From Phaseolus vulgaris (Eukaryota; Streptophyta; Magnoliopsida; Fabales; Fabaceae), in contig NC_023750.2 in NCBI RefSeq assembly GCF_000499845.2, positions 5,143,478-5,207,477 on the forward strand: 64,000 nt of DNA. The letters are read 5' to 3'. The first letter of the stretch is position 1. Each line of letters starts with the position of its first letter. The position numbers and the translations under genes were made by a program. Positions 11,726-24,062 of the stretch are shown here, piece after piece. The notes under the pieces are model-generated. The model did not search any database and had not been told where the DNA came from. It saw only the letters and a program-made list of their open reading frames with translations.

Positions 11726-13336
11726 CTATTGCAAACTATCTCTCTTTTTAGGTGGAAGTCCAGGAATCTCATCAGGAAATACATCCATAAACTCCTGAAC
11801 TACAAATATATCTTTTTGTACTTTATCAGTAACTATAGAACAAGCCAAGAGCATAAAACATTCTGCACCTTCTTGTATCTCTCTCTCAAACTGATGAGCT
11901 GAGATAACCTGCATTCCTTCTAATTTAGGGAAAATTAACTTCTTCTGAGAACAATCTATAAGGATATGATTAGCAGACAACCAATCCATTCCCAATATAA
12001 CCTCCAAATCTTTTAGAGGTATACAAATCATGTTGATCTTGTATCTCTGCCCATCTATAATTACTGGACACTCAGCACACATGGAAGAAGTTATTATAAT
12101 ACCTTCTGTTGGTGTAGATACCACCACCTCAAATTCTAATTCTCGGACTGGCAACTTAAGTTTCTTAGCACAATCAAAAGATATAAAAGAATGGGTTGCC
12201 CCATAATCAAACAATACAGATAATTGTGTTCCAAGGATAGAACAAATACCTCTAACAAGGCTATCAGACTGTGAAGCTTCAACTCCACTAATAACAAAAA
12301 CTCTGCCAGCAACTTTGGGTTTTTGATTACTATTTTGTTGTACTTGTTGCACTCCGCCAGAATTTGGAGCTCCCAATTGGACACGATAGTCTTTTGTTGC
12401 ATGACCATACCTGTGACATCTATCACATGTCACATTTGACACTGGATGAGGGCAAAATCTAACAACATGTGGCCCACCGCATCTAAAACATCTGAAACTA
12501 GGTGGTGATTGAGAACTGGGTCTTCCACTGCTATAAGATTGAGGTTTGAAATAAGGTTTCTTTCTATCTTCATATTTAGGCATGCTTTTAGAAGCTCCTC
12601 CCACTTGAGGCTTAGCAAGTATGCTACTAATTTTCAAACTCTCCACTACTTTTGCTTTCTCCACTAGAGCAAGGAAATCTCTAATGGACATAGGAATCAC
12701 CACTTCTTTAAGTTCTTGCTTCAATCCAAACTCAAATTTTCTACATCTCCAAGCCTCAGTCATGGTCTGGGTGTAGAATCTAGCTAGGTGTTTGAACCTA
12801 GTAGCATATTCAGTGACTGGAAGATTTCCTTGTTCCAGCTGCATGAATTCAATTTCTTTTGCATACCTGACATTATCAGGAAAATACTCCTCCAGGAATC
12901 TTACTTTGAAGTTCTCCCAAGTGGCATCTTCTCCTCTGTCTTCCATCATTTGCTTCATGCCTATCCACCAGAATTCAGCTTCTTCAGTTAGTACATAAAT
13001 GGCATAGGATAACTTTCTCTCTTCAGGGCATTGAGTAGCTTCAAAGATTCTTTCTATGTCTCTCACCCACTAGTCTGCTCCATCTGGATTTACCTTGCCA
13101 TTAAATTTGGTCGGATTGTGTCTCAGAAAATCCTCCAGACTAAAGGTATGGGGTTGTTGATGAAGCTGAGATGCTTCAGCTGCTAATCTAGTAGTTTCTA
13201 ATTGATGAAGGGTGGCCTGATGCTGTTGTGCCATAATAGCACTTTGTTGTTGCAAGGTTATTGCCATCATCTCTATTGCCCGAGCTAAGTTGGGCATATC
13301 TACTGGTGGAGGAGGAGTAAGTGGTCTACGTGCCAT
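11726..13336 (-). pseudogene. Broken gag-protease of the gypsy element
   Basis: Starts at the ATG at 13,336 with a proline-rich N-terminus (MARRPLTPPPP). An in-frame TAG at 13,070-13,072 interrupts it after 88 codons, and the frame then resumes (IERIFEATQCPEE...) with the gag core (WENFKVRFLEEYFPD). Two CCHC-type zinc knuckles follow, CFRCGGPHVVRFC (around 12,450-12,490) and CDRCHRYGHATKDY, the second having Tyr in place of its last Cys. The retroviral-type aspartic protease then shows DYGATHSFIS (codons at 12,200-12,208), with Tyr where families have Ser or Thr after the catalytic Asp. A frameshift at about 11,726-11,740 separates it from reverse transcriptase. Confidence 0.92.
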
Positions 13337-13762
13337 CTACTAAGCACGTAAAGAATTGGGTTAGAAATTACTAAAAATTTCCCACTACATCTTTAAGACA
13401 AATTAACTTAAAATAAATAATCACACAAAATTGATACAAAATCAATCAAGACTTATCTCTAAAATGTACTCTAACGGTTTAGAATTAAGATAGAAAATAA
13501 TCTTGATCCAGTCATGAGTGTGCACCCTCACCACTCTATCAAGATTCTTTTCATTCTTAATACTTTCTTCTTTATTCATAAAAATTAATTTGACTCAAAC
13601 ACAAACAAGATTTCAAGAAAAACAACTTTGTCAAACATCTTATTAGAAACTTTTAACTAAGTCTTGAGGCTAGACTTAAACAAAAATCTACACGCAGGAG
13701 AAACAAAATAAACCCACTACCCTAAGGTTATCCTAAGGATGAACTGCTCTGATACCATTAAA
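13337..13762 (-). other. Gypsy 5' leader with tRNA-Met primer-binding site
   Basis: Untranslated leader between the 5' LTR and gag. On the minus strand TGGTATCAGAGC (plus positions 13,746-13,757) lies 5 bases inside the LTR and matches the complement of the 3' end of plant initiator tRNA-Met, the usual primer for this class. Confidence 0.92.
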
Positions 13763-15149
13763 TGTAACACCCCATAATTTACATATAACTATTACAACTA
13801 CGTATTTCTATACAAACTCGGAGTTTTTCAAAACATTCCTAATACATGATTAGGATTTATAGAAAAACAAATATTTACATATCCATAACTCAAAATAAAA
13901 CTCTGAAATCTCTAAGGCTTTCCTGCACCTGTATGGTCATCTGCTCGTGTACATAGTACAGTCATCACAGTTTAAACACAACACAAAAAGCAAGGGTAAG
14001 CTAGTGAAAATAAAATTTTATAATATACGAAATTAAATTAAAAGAGAAAATCAAATTACATGGCCAATTTCTCAATTATTCGATCTTCTTCAAATTCCAA
14101 CATAAATCAATCACATAGATCTCACATGGATCTACACATCCAAAATATTCAACAAACAACGTCTTCCGGAAGACCCGTATTAAGTAAGTCCTACCAGAGA
14201 CTAACACCTGATCCAAAGATTACCAGCGAATCCAACAGAAAGGATCAGGGTAAGTTCAATACAACCCAAGCCGTGCATCTCATATGCCACGGTGTGCATG
14301 AACTCCCCCATCAGCTTCTCACCACCTGATATCTTAGTTTATGTGACTTAGATCATCAGTGAAGCACGGAGATCTCTGTTACCACATAGGCATCAATACT
14401 TAATACACAGCAAACATCAGTCCATACATTATCCCAAATGTATGAATTCAATTCCATACCATTCAGTCATACAATATCATTCAAAAATTGATCCACAATA
14501 TTCAAAAGTCTATTTGACATGAAAAAAATAACACTTTAATACTAAATCATCAAAATATAATATTTTTACAAATTTAAATAATATATAAACAAACAACCCA
14601 ATATATAAACACACAACATCCCTGCAAGAAAAATTGAATATTGGGACCACGGCCCTTCCGAATTCAGATCTTTTATCCTATGGTGCTATTAAAAATTAAA
14701 TTTAGCTTCCCATACCTCAATTGCTTGCTTTCCAAGCAACTTTTAGAATTTTATTCCCCACCGTTTGGATAAGCTTCAAGATTTATAGGCCTAATGCAAA
14801 TTATCCAAACAGAAAAAAAATTCAGTATATAATAGAATAAGTTGAGAGGATTAAACTTCTCAACTGACTCCACCAAGATTGATGATTAAATCCTAAGGAA
14901 AAACAAAGAACAAAAGATATTTAGAGTAAAAATAAACTTACTATGTTTAAAAATCTGATCGGGTAGAAATGTTCCTTAACTCCTCTGCTACAGCGTGGTA
15001 TGATCAGATTCTAAAATAGATGAAGTTTGGGAAAGAAAATTAGGAGAGAGGGAGAGAATAGAATATGGAGAGAGAGAGAAAGAAGAAAAATGGTAGTGTG
15101 GTGGTGGGAAGAATGTTTCTGTTGGTTTTAAAAAAGGCACGCTGTTACA
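13763..15149 (-). repeat. 5' LTR of the gypsy element
   Basis: 1,387 bp with TGTAAC/GTTACA ends. It would contain the promoter of the element, transcribing leftward. Nearly identical to the LTR at 7,635-9,031, which points to a recent insertion. The open frame at 14,060-14,329 is part of the LTR, not a gene. Confidence 0.95.
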
Positions 15150-16312
15150 TAATTTCTCCTACGGTGCAAGAATTTAAAAATATTTAACCTATTTTAATAC
15201 TAACTTTTTATTTTTTTTAATATTTAATTTAGTTTTTATTTAAGTTTGTAAATTTGACCCTTATATTTAAATATTGTTTCAAACTTCTATCTCAATAATA
15301 TGTGTGTATTTTTACGTGTGTTTGATAAAATTATTTTTAAAAAAAATTATATTTAACTTGTTTCGATATAATATTTTTAAATTTTAAATGTTTAGTGGAA
15401 TTCTACGTATTTACAAGCCTACATACTAATTAGTTAGTTACTTGTTACAATTAACTAGATAAAAAAATAAAGAAATTATTTATAAAACATATAAAATTCT
15501 TATGCAACTTTAATACAAAATAAAGAGATCTAAAAATCTCATTGCAAGATTTGGTTTGAAAACATAATATATAAACAAATTCCACTTTTTTTTCAATCAA
15601 TTACAAAATATTTATTTTTAAAAATGTATAAGAACATTTTATGTTATTATCATCATACTTCTAGTCAACATTATTGTAATCGTTATAATCATAATTGTTA
15701 TCATCATCATTTTCATCTTTGTCAACATTGTTATTGTAGTTGTCATTTGTTACTGTCATCGTTATCACATGAGGATGTTGATAATAATTACAACTACGAT
15801 AACAATAATGATGATAATTAAAACAATGATAAAGATGATGATAAAAACGACGACAAATATAATGACGACTTTGATAAATAATAATATAATATATTCATAC
15901 ACATTTTAAGAAATAAGTGCTTACAAATCGAATGAAAAAATAATCAGAAGTTTGTATTTGTAATTTTCTAAAAAATAACATATTCAAGTAAAAAATCTTA
16001 CAACGATGTATACTTTATTCAATGCGTCAATTTTTACTTGAGATCATATAACATTAACAATACGAAAAAATAATAAAAATTTAAAAGATAGATAAATTTT
16101 AACAGATAGAATTTCACTTACTTTACGAGAATTTAAAAGTATTTAAATATTTTAATACTAGCTTTTTATTATTTAATTTAGTTTTTATTTAATTTTATAA
16201 ATTTAACCTTCTTATTTAAAAATTGTTTAAAACTTCTATGTGTGTGCATTTTTACAGGTGTCTGATAAAATTATAATTTGAAAATATTATATAATTAATT
16301 TGTTTTGATATA

Positions 16313-19300
16313 ATTGGAAATCATAGCTAGTTACACGTATTTAGGTCAAATTCATATCTTTTAGCTAAAAAGATAAATATCTATTTTTTTCATATTTTCC
16401 ATAATAATTGGGTAACGATAATTCATATAATTGATATAATAATTAAAACTAGATACAAAATAAAAAAATATTTATAACACATAAAAAAATTCATATATAA
16501 TTACCGTTAGTTAGTTGAAAAAAAATCTATATTTAAAAATATAAAGATGTGTATTTTTTATATTTTCCATGATATTATACTAACAATAGTATTCATATCT
16601 TTTGTTTTTTTTTTAAAGGTCCTTATAATTATTTGAGTGAGAGACATAAATTTATATAACTTTATCAAGGGATTATATAAATTTATAGATATACTTTTTT
16701 TTTCTCATTCTTCATTAAGGCTACGTGATTCTGTGACAGATAATTGAAAAATACAATGCCGTGTGACTTTCTAAAGGTAATTGAAAAATCAACTAAAATA
16801 TGAGAAAACAAAATCAGTCAATTTTGTAATTCAGGATAAATGAACAAATTTTGAAAAAAAAAAAACTTACAAATGTGAGTATTTTTTTTCAAATTTACTT
16901 TTTTTTCCCTTTCTAAACAAGTTTTTTTTTTCTAAATCATAGACAAACCCGTTCTCATGAGAATTTATCATTTCACTTTACTTTACATTTTATGAAAATA
17001 TTTCTTTTATTTTTATTTTATTTTATGAGCTTAAAACATATTATATATTTTTTTTATTAAGTTTGATGTGTGTATAGTTAGTCACAAATATTTTGGTATC
17101 ATTTGTTTACCTTGGTGATCGTTATTTATAATATCTAATTTCATGACATCTCAATATGCTTCAACTCATAGTAGAAGAGACAATAGACTCTTTTGAGGGA
17201 GTAATTTAGACGACTATAAATAAAGATGAGAGAGAAAAAAATATAAAAATCAAACGGACTTTGATCAATAAGACAATGTTAGATTTAGAACAAGGACGAT
17301 AAGATGATCCTATCGATGTGAAGCGCTGTTGGGGGCGAAGGTGGAAACAAAAACAAATTGGTGAAAGTAGGTTCACCGAGAAGTTAAGAATTTTACTTTA
17401 GCTCTAGATATCATCTTAAGAAATGAACTTTAAACTTAATTTATCCTTACAAAATCAAATTATAAAATAAGGTTTACGCCCACTTATATACTATAAATTG
17501 ACCTTATCTCTAATGGACAATCTCCAACAACTATCAATTTTGAGCGTTTAATGGTGTAACCTCTTAGTTTATTAACCAACCTAAAACACTTATATTCTTT
17601 TTTCTTTTTGGTTCCTTGGAGGATGTAAGGTTTTACAATGCACATGATTTGTTAATTAAAGAAACTAATAAATAAATAACTTAATATCAAAGAACAAAAT
17701 AATAATTGAGTTAAAGAGGAACAATTTCGTGATGATGACAATTCTATATAAACCACTAAAATAAAACAATGTTTCCTTTCTAACAAATATGTATGTTTCT
17801 TTGTCCTCCAAGAAAGAGAAATCATAAAATAGAGTATAAAAGAGAGAGTGATTTTTTAAGTCATTATTCATCTAATTGAATATCCATAGTAATGAAGAGT
17901 AATAAAAAATGTAAAAATACTCTCTTTTTAATTTATATGAGAAACATGTAATTATTAGGAAACCATCATATTTTTAAAATCACGTGTCTCTCCCTAGAAT
18001 GAAAATAACAAAAAAATTGACAATCTTTGGAGAATGAGAAATCAAATGTTCTAATGTTTAGATTACTCTAACAAAATTTAATATATACACTCGTAAATAA
18101 TATTTAAAAGGAAGAGAATAATTAAACAAACTACCAATTTTGTCATTATTAAGAGATAATTTATTAAGATACTTGGCTAGATTTTATACTAGAGGTCCTT
18201 TACGAACAGTCTTAAATTGTTTTCTTAATTTAAATTTGATCAATTACCTTTCAAACCTTTGTATATATATATAGTTTAAGTATATGATGCTTATTCATTT
18301 CTTTTTTTAAAAAATAAACAAGAACATGAAAAATTAAGACAGCATAAACTAGTGTAATGATAATAACAGATAATAACTTCTGTTTTGTTTTCATTCTTTG
18401 TTATTTTCCATCTTAATTTCGTTAAGTAAAATTACAATATAATAATGTTATTATTGGTGTTTTTCATCTATGAATATTTAAAGAATTTTTTTTTATGATA
18501 ATATAATGCATGTAATATATATGTTTGGCTTTATAGTGATATGTAAATACAATAAGTAGAAAGATTTGATGATAGACTATAATATAAAAAAAATTGTGTA
18601 AAAAATAGGATTTTTTTAATTGACTTAAAAATGTGTTATGTACAATTTAATAAAATTTACAATTTTTAATATTTTACATGTATATTATTTGATTAGATGT
18701 ATATTTATATTTTTAATATATTTTTTATATATTCAACGTTCTTATCTATTACTCCAGCACCCATGTTAAAAGCAACCTCAGTGCTTAATCTCATTTTTTT
18801 CTGCCTTACATAAGTGTTTTTTCTTTCTTGTTAGAGATTTGAAACTCTATTCCTGAAAAAAAAAAAAACTTATTTAAATATTCATGAAACTACCTTCTGG
18901 ATAAGGGAAATTTGGAAAACTTGCAGTTTAATTTTTGTAGTTTATTGACTGAAAGATGTGTTAGAAAAATTCTCATTAAATATTTGGTGAATATACGGAA
19001 ATAAATATATAAGTATAAGTAAACATGTTATTTCAAGATTCAAAATTATTTTTAAGACTTTTGTAAAACATTTCCCAAACAACTAAAATAAAAATACATT
19101 TATTTTAATTTATTTAAAAAACAATTAAATATATATTATATTTCTTTTTTATTAGCGAAAAATAAATAAAATATAAAAACATAGTCCTTATAAAAATCTA
19201 TACTTCATTATCTAACATTTAATTCAGAGTTCATCAACAAATCTACACTAATGTACCAGAGTGCATAATTGTGCATAATTATGCAAAATAAACACACTAT

Positions 19301-20840
19301 ATACTGTGCATTTTTGTTTCTATAAACATGAGTGACATGTCCTTTGTTTAAAATTTTCAAATTTTGTTGATTTCCCTATATAAAGGAATTGGAAGAGACT
19401 GGTATAGAAAATGGAGGAAAAATATTAAAAGATATGTTTTTAGCTTTTAATTTCATAGATGTAATAAATAAATTTAGTTAAAGAATGAAAATGTTAATAT
19501 TTTAACTTAACTTTAATTTTTATAATTTTTCTCTGGGAGAAATTGGATTTCTAAAATTAATTAACAATAATAAATATATATTAATTTTAAAAAATATTTT
19601 CTTTCTAAAATACATCATGCAAACGGTCAACTTAAACTTTGAATAACATCTATATATCTTTCAAATATATTAAGTTTGTTGGTCAAATCTGTCGTTTACA
19701 TTTTTTTTTAAAAAATATAGAAACAATGAATATTTTCGATGTAAGAATAATACTCATAATTATAAATTGAAGACTTAATATTTTAGAATTTTTTTTTATT
19801 TTTTAAAAAATTATGCATTTTTATCAATAATTAAATAAAATATTAATTAAAATTGAGTCATATAAAACATTTTCAAAATTTGAAAATAAAATAAAAATAA
19901 TATAACACTGAAAAATTGACACAAAATAAATTAACATCACTTATTATATATCTGGCAATGAAAAGTTATTATTATTACTATGCTTGATTCCGAAACCGAA
20001 CCAACAAGAAGTGTATAGAATAATGTGCACACACCATTCTTCAAAATAACTTTTTCAGATATTAATTAAGACATTGACCTCTTCGCAGTTGAGTATGACT
20101 AACTAATAAAGTTTGTTAAAACGATGTAACTCTTCATGAGTATGTTTTTAAAAACTTAGATTTTAACCTATTTAATTGTTTTCTAAATCATTCTGAATTT
20201 AACTTATTCTATATATAAGTAATTTAAGTTAATAAAGATTGTACTCCTACCAACATTCTTTTTCACATATTTTTTATTATATATATAATATATTTCATAT
20301 AACATAGAGACGTTATTCTATTTACTTTAAAATCATTAATTTTTTTAAACGGAAAAATAATTAGCTTTAAAAGTAGTCCTTAAAAATAATAATGACACAA
20401 AGATCGAGAGTTCCTTGCTGACCAAGGAAGCATATTACTTGTATCCCAAGAACTCACAATTGAATTCTAATTAATAAAAGAGGTAGTGTTGTATTTTTTT
20501 TTGCAAATCTTCTTTCAAATTCTCTGTTACTTTACCTATATTACATAAAATAAACAAATAGACCTAAAAATATAAAATTCATTCTACACTTACCATAATT
20601 TTTTTTTGAGAAATAAATAAATTTATTTTGAGAAATAATATTAGATCAATGATGCTTCACACCATTTTTATTCATTTATATACCTAAAAAAATATTATTA
20701 TTTTGAAAAACAATTATAAAAGTGTTTTTTACTTGTTAAACAAACTTTAATAATTCTTAATATTAAGGCGATAATATTTTTTAATATTCAAAGCATTGAT
20801 ATTTAAAGAAAAGGAAACAAAGTGGAACTAGAAACATAAA
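16313..20840. other. Long AT-rich intergenic stretch, no gene recognised
   Basis: No coding frame with family similarity and no RNA gene. The stretch 17,280-17,560 is less AT-rich and reads like a decayed dispersed repeat (GCTCTAGATATCATCTTAAG at 17,400-17,419), but I could not place it. The 68-codon minus frame at 17,665-17,871 is low-complexity. Confidence 0.5.
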
Positions 20841-20844
20841 CATG

Positions 20845-20853
20845 CTATAAAAC
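20845..20853 (+). promoter_or_regulatory. TATA box of the ERF gene
   Basis: CTATAAAAC lies 62 bases before the start codon at 20,915. With the usual spacing of about 30 bases this predicts transcription start near 20,877 and a short leader of about 40 bases. Confidence 0.7.
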
Positions 20854-20914
20854 GAAGATTCTCTTCCAAAACATCATTCTTAAGGTAGAATACTACTTTG
20901 TCTTTCTTGTTGCC

Positions 20915-21697
20915 ATGGAACATGAGCAGAAAACCATCACCACCAAGTTTGTGAAATCCAAATTCTTCTTCCCCAAAGTTATTCGCATTTCAGCAACTGA
21001 TCAAAACGCCACAGATTCCTCTAGCGAGGAAGAAGACGAAGAAGGGAGGTTTCTTCAACTTCGTAGAGTTAAAAAAGTGGTTAATGAGATAAGAATTGTG
21101 CATGCAGACGAAACAAAAGAACACGACAACAATAGTTGTTATTGTTGTTCAACCAAATACAATGAAAGTATGGAACAACAACACCACCATCAACAAAGAC
21201 AGAATATTAAAGGACACAAGTTTCGCGGCGTGCGCCAGCGGCCTTGGGGACGTTGGGCCGCCGAGATAAGAGACCCTTTCCGGCGAAAGCGAGTGTGGCT
21301 TGGAACCTTCGACACCGCGGAAGAAGCTGCTATGGTTTACGACAGAGCTGCTATAAGCTTCAGAGGTGCCGATGCTGTAACTAATCTCATCAAACCGCCG
21401 CTAAAAGACAGCGAAAGTGTTGTTAAACGGACGAGTTGTTACGGATGTGCCTCACCCACTTCGGTTCTCTTGTTCCAGCCTTGGATGGAACCTTTGTCTT
21501 CGGAAGAAACCTTCAAAGAAGAAGTGTTTGATGGATTAAAAGATGAAGTTGATAGTTTCTTGTTTTCTGATCATGCTCTTTATTATGATCAACCTCTTCC
21601 TACTATGTTTTCAGACGTTGATGTTTCATTGGATGAGGATCTTGAATCATGTAAATGGGATGTAGATAGTTATTTCACTGATGATCCTTTTCACTAA
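20915..21697 (+). CDS. AP2/ERF transcription factor, cytokinin response factor type (ERF group VI)
   Basis: A nuclear DNA-binding regulator. The 260-residue product comes from one exon, as in most ERF genes. Residues 21-36 ([16 protein letters not shown]) match the CRF domain that defines ERF group VI, the cytokinin response factors and tobacco/tomato Pti6 relatives; in these the domain serves protein-protein contacts in the cytokinin two-component pathway. Residues 102-160 are a single AP2/ERF domain with [23 protein letters not shown] and the helix [14 protein letters not shown]. Ala in WAAEI and Asp in GTFDTAEE mark the ERF rather than the DREB subfamily. A His/Gln-rich linker (85-95) precedes it. 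The acidic C-terminus (200-258, rich in D/E/F) could be an activation region. The start is the first ATG after a TATA box. Which CRF number it corresponds to cannot be told from sequence alone. Confidence 0.95.
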   Translation: MEHEQKTITTKFVKSKFFFPKVIRISATDQNATDSSSEEEDEEGRFLQLRRVKKVVNEIRIVHADETKEHDNNSCYCCSTKYNESMEQQHHHQQRQNIKGHKFRGVRQRPWGRWAAEIRDPFRRKRVWLGTFDTAEEAAMVYDRAAISFRGADAVTNLIKPPLKDSESVVKRTSCYGCASPTSVLLFQPWMEPLSSEETFKEEVFDGLKDEVDSFLFSDHALYYDQPLPTMFSDVDVSLDEDLESCKWDVDSYFTDDPFH

Positions 21698-22060
21698 GGA
21701 GATGTGGATTGTTTCTGACGAACTGGTTGGATATTCTTTTTGTTTTCTGTGAGATTTTGTATTGCTGAGTGAGAATTTTAGTCTTCAAGGGAGGACTGAG
21801 TAATTGTTAATCTGCAAGTTTAGTTTCTGCGCCAGAAAGTTATGTCTTTGCATTTAGTTTATCCAAAAAGCATGTTACCATGGAACATGATAACAAACTG
21901 TGGTAAATTTATTATTTTTTTTTCTCTGAGACGAATCTGTTTTGTGTTACTGAGAGAGAATTTCAGTGTTCTTGGCAGGGCTGATAAGTGTTAGTTTATG
22001 AATTTAGTTTCTTTAGAACAAAATTGTATCTTCGTATTTAGTTTATTCAAAAGGATGTTC
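21698..22060 (+). repeat. ERF 3' flank with tandemly duplicated segment
   Basis: Two imperfect copies, about 21,748-21,881 and 21,926-22,060, share the order TTTTGTxTT.CTGAG.GAGAATTT, GGCAGGGCTGA/GGGAGGACTGA, TTTAGTTTCT, and GTATTTAGTTTAT/GCATTTAGTTTAT before a GTT-rich end. The first copy lies in the likely 3' UTR. Between them, 21,878-21,893 reads CCATGGAACATGA, echoing the start-codon context of the gene itself (CCATGGAACATGA from 20,913). Confidence 0.65.
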
Positions 22061-23510
22061 TTTTTCTATGTTCTATGAAGAATTTTTATATAAGCAGATT
22101 ACAGTGTAGTTCATTTTGTTATCTGCTAAGTTTTGATTGATTTTTTGGTTGGGAGATTTTTTTTTATGCATTGTCAAAGGTTTTGGACCTACCATATGGC
22201 ATTATGCATAAAGTGAGTCCACATGTCATGTTCAATGGTTGGCCACCTTAGTGCTTCAGGACCACACATACTGCATCTAGGACTCTTGGCTTTTTCTACC
22301 AAAATGTTTGTGGTGTGATGATCTACAGATAGCATTTCATTGGCATGTTTGAAGGCCTACCATTAATGTTAAATTCACTTTCTCATGCACTTTGCCATGT
22401 TTGAAGGACTACATAGACCTGCATTATAAAAAATTTGGTTCTGATACTTCCAAACATCACATCTTAAAACTGAGGCATGCAAGTTGGTGTGATTTACATG
22501 TAGTTTTAAATCACAAGGTATAAATCCTTAAAAGTGTAGAGACCATTTTGAAACTTTTATTACCTGGTGAAAAAAGGTTTGATCTTTTTTAATGAAGTTT
22601 GGATTCAAGCTCTCTGAATAAAAAAATTATCCAACTCAAATCAAAATAGCGAAAATTCAATGTGGTCATGTATGAAGATAGAGGGTTTAAGAAAAAAAGA
22701 TGAATAATGAATCAACTGTTCAGTGTATTTTTTTCAAATAATTTGTGTTTTCCTTCAACTTTGAAATTTCCTCATATGAAGAAAGTATAGGGGTTTCACC
22801 CAAATGACTAAGATATTCATGTGTTCTGATTCTGTGGCTCTACAGAAAAGGTGTTCACAAAAGGGACCAATGACATGCTTCATCATTAATTTGATTACAT
22901 GCCTTTTAAACCACAGGCATGCAAGTTGCTCTGATTTGGATATCATTCCCTCCCAGTTCATGGATCTGACAAAGAAAAATTTTCCTCTTTAATTCTTGCA
23001 CTCTAATCCATTTTTTCTGCAGAAGGTTGACTGAGCTTTGAAATCCCTTTGTTCATAGAAGATTGATTCAGCAAGCAAGTTGTTGCAGTTTCATGAAAAA
23101 AAGTAACTTTTGCACCACCTTTTAATCTAGAATTAAATAAGTACAATAACTGCTGATCCTTCCTACCTCTTCCTTTCCAATGTTCCAATGTTTTTGTCTG
23201 AAGAAATTAAGATTCATGGTTTCTAGATTCTTGGACAGAAGGCCTATTTAAGGGTCAAGTCAAGGCAATCAGTTACAATATTTTAATATTTTCATGGTTT
23301 TTGTTCTAATTCACATAGTACACCTTTGTATCTACTTCCATAGTTTCTCTTTTGAAAAGAACATCCACATGGAATTCTTCACAAGGTCACACCCATAATA
23401 GCTTATATCCTTGTCTTGTTCTTCAGTAGATTCATTCTACCATATGTTAAAGAGCTTAAGAAAGTGAATTTAACTTTATTTTTAATCATCTTAATTAGAT
23501 TTTCTTTTAC
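22061..23510. other. Intergenic DNA downstream of the ERF gene
   Basis: Less AT-rich than the surroundings, but no protein family recognised. The segment GGCATGCAAGTTG occurs twice (near 22,485 and 22,917), each followed by TGTGATTT/CTCTGATTT. The convergent short open frames at 22,755-23,188 have no recognisable similarity. A non-coding transcript is possible but not shown. Confidence 0.4.
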
Positions 23511-24062
23511 CACTATAAAAAAAATTAAAATTATTTTTCGCAAGTTGGTAGTCTTTTCACTAAAAGAAAATCAATAAATAAAAACAAATTTTAAGATCAT
23601 ATTATTACTTACTACATTAATAAAATTAAATATTATTTTAAAGATAAAAGTATTATTGATATTAAAAATAGTTTTTATTATTAATTAAAAATTTAAACTA
23701 ATTTTTAAATTGATATCTAATTAGCTACCAAGATTTTAGCTATTAATATTAGAATCTAAATTAATTCTTACTAAAATTTTAGCTATTAATATTAAAATCT
23801 AAATTAATTATTACCAAGATTTTGACTATTAACATTATAATCTAAATTAATTAACAGTTAAAATTTTGATAGCTAATTAAATATTAATTTAAAAATTAAT
23901 TTAAATTTTTTTATTAATAATAGAAACTAGTTTAGATACTAATAATTTTTTAATCTGTAAAATATTATCTAATTTATCAATCAAAATATAAATATAAATA
24001 TAGTAACTAATTATTTTTGTTTCTAAAATGATTTTTTTATTTAATATTTTTCTTATTTTTTA
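23511..24062. mobile_element. Fold-back element, probably CACTA-derived MITE
   Basis: The left end starts CACTATAAAAAAAATTAAAA, like the terminal repeats of plant CACTA elements. The left arm to about 23,760 is inversely repeated by the right arm (about 23,850-24,062): for example TAATTAGCTACCAAGATTTTA on the left answers to AAAATTTTGATAGCTAATTA on the right. The centre carries three tandem 43-bp units (23,732-23,860) built on ATTTTAGCTATTAATATTA. The right terminus is degraded, so target duplications cannot be confirmed. No transposase is present. Confidence 0.5.

Larger units (their letters stand above)
7635..15149 (-). mobile_element. Ty3/gypsy LTR retrotransposon (chromovirus), defective
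   Basis: A complete LTR-internal-LTR structure in minus orientation, 7.5 kb. It has two LTRs with TGTAAC...GTTACA ends, a primer-binding site for initiator tRNA-Met, a polypurine tract, and the order gag, protease, reverse transcriptase, RNase H, integrase, with a chromodomain-like tail, which is the Ty3/gypsy chromovirus order (Tekay/Del-like by its general look; clade uncertain). The reading frame is broken by two nonsense codons, two frameshifts and an internal integrase deletion, so this copy cannot be autonomous. The flanks show no perfect 5-bp target duplication (GAATA versus TAATT), though the joined flanks align with an unfilled paralogous site near 16,100-16,115. Confidence 0.95.
7081..16312. 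repeat. Tandem duplication of host DNA, first copy split by the gypsy element
   Basis: Copy A is 7,081-7,633 joined to 15,151-15,372. Copy B is 15,373-16,312. Both begin with an ATTTTAAAT...ATGTTTAGTGG-like segment containing ATTCTACGTATTTA, pass through an ATT/ATC-rich microsatellite-like core (7,284-7,469 and 15,624-15,821) and end at a GATATAAT-type segment. The copies are well diverged, so the duplication is older than the retrotransposon in copy A. The open frames in the ATT/ATC cores are low-complexity and not genes. Confidence 0.7.

Noticed and set aside
20401..20460. Hairpin TTCCTTG...CCAAGGAA as a microRNA precursor
   Set aside because: Stem of only about seven pairs with a 4-base loop; far too short.
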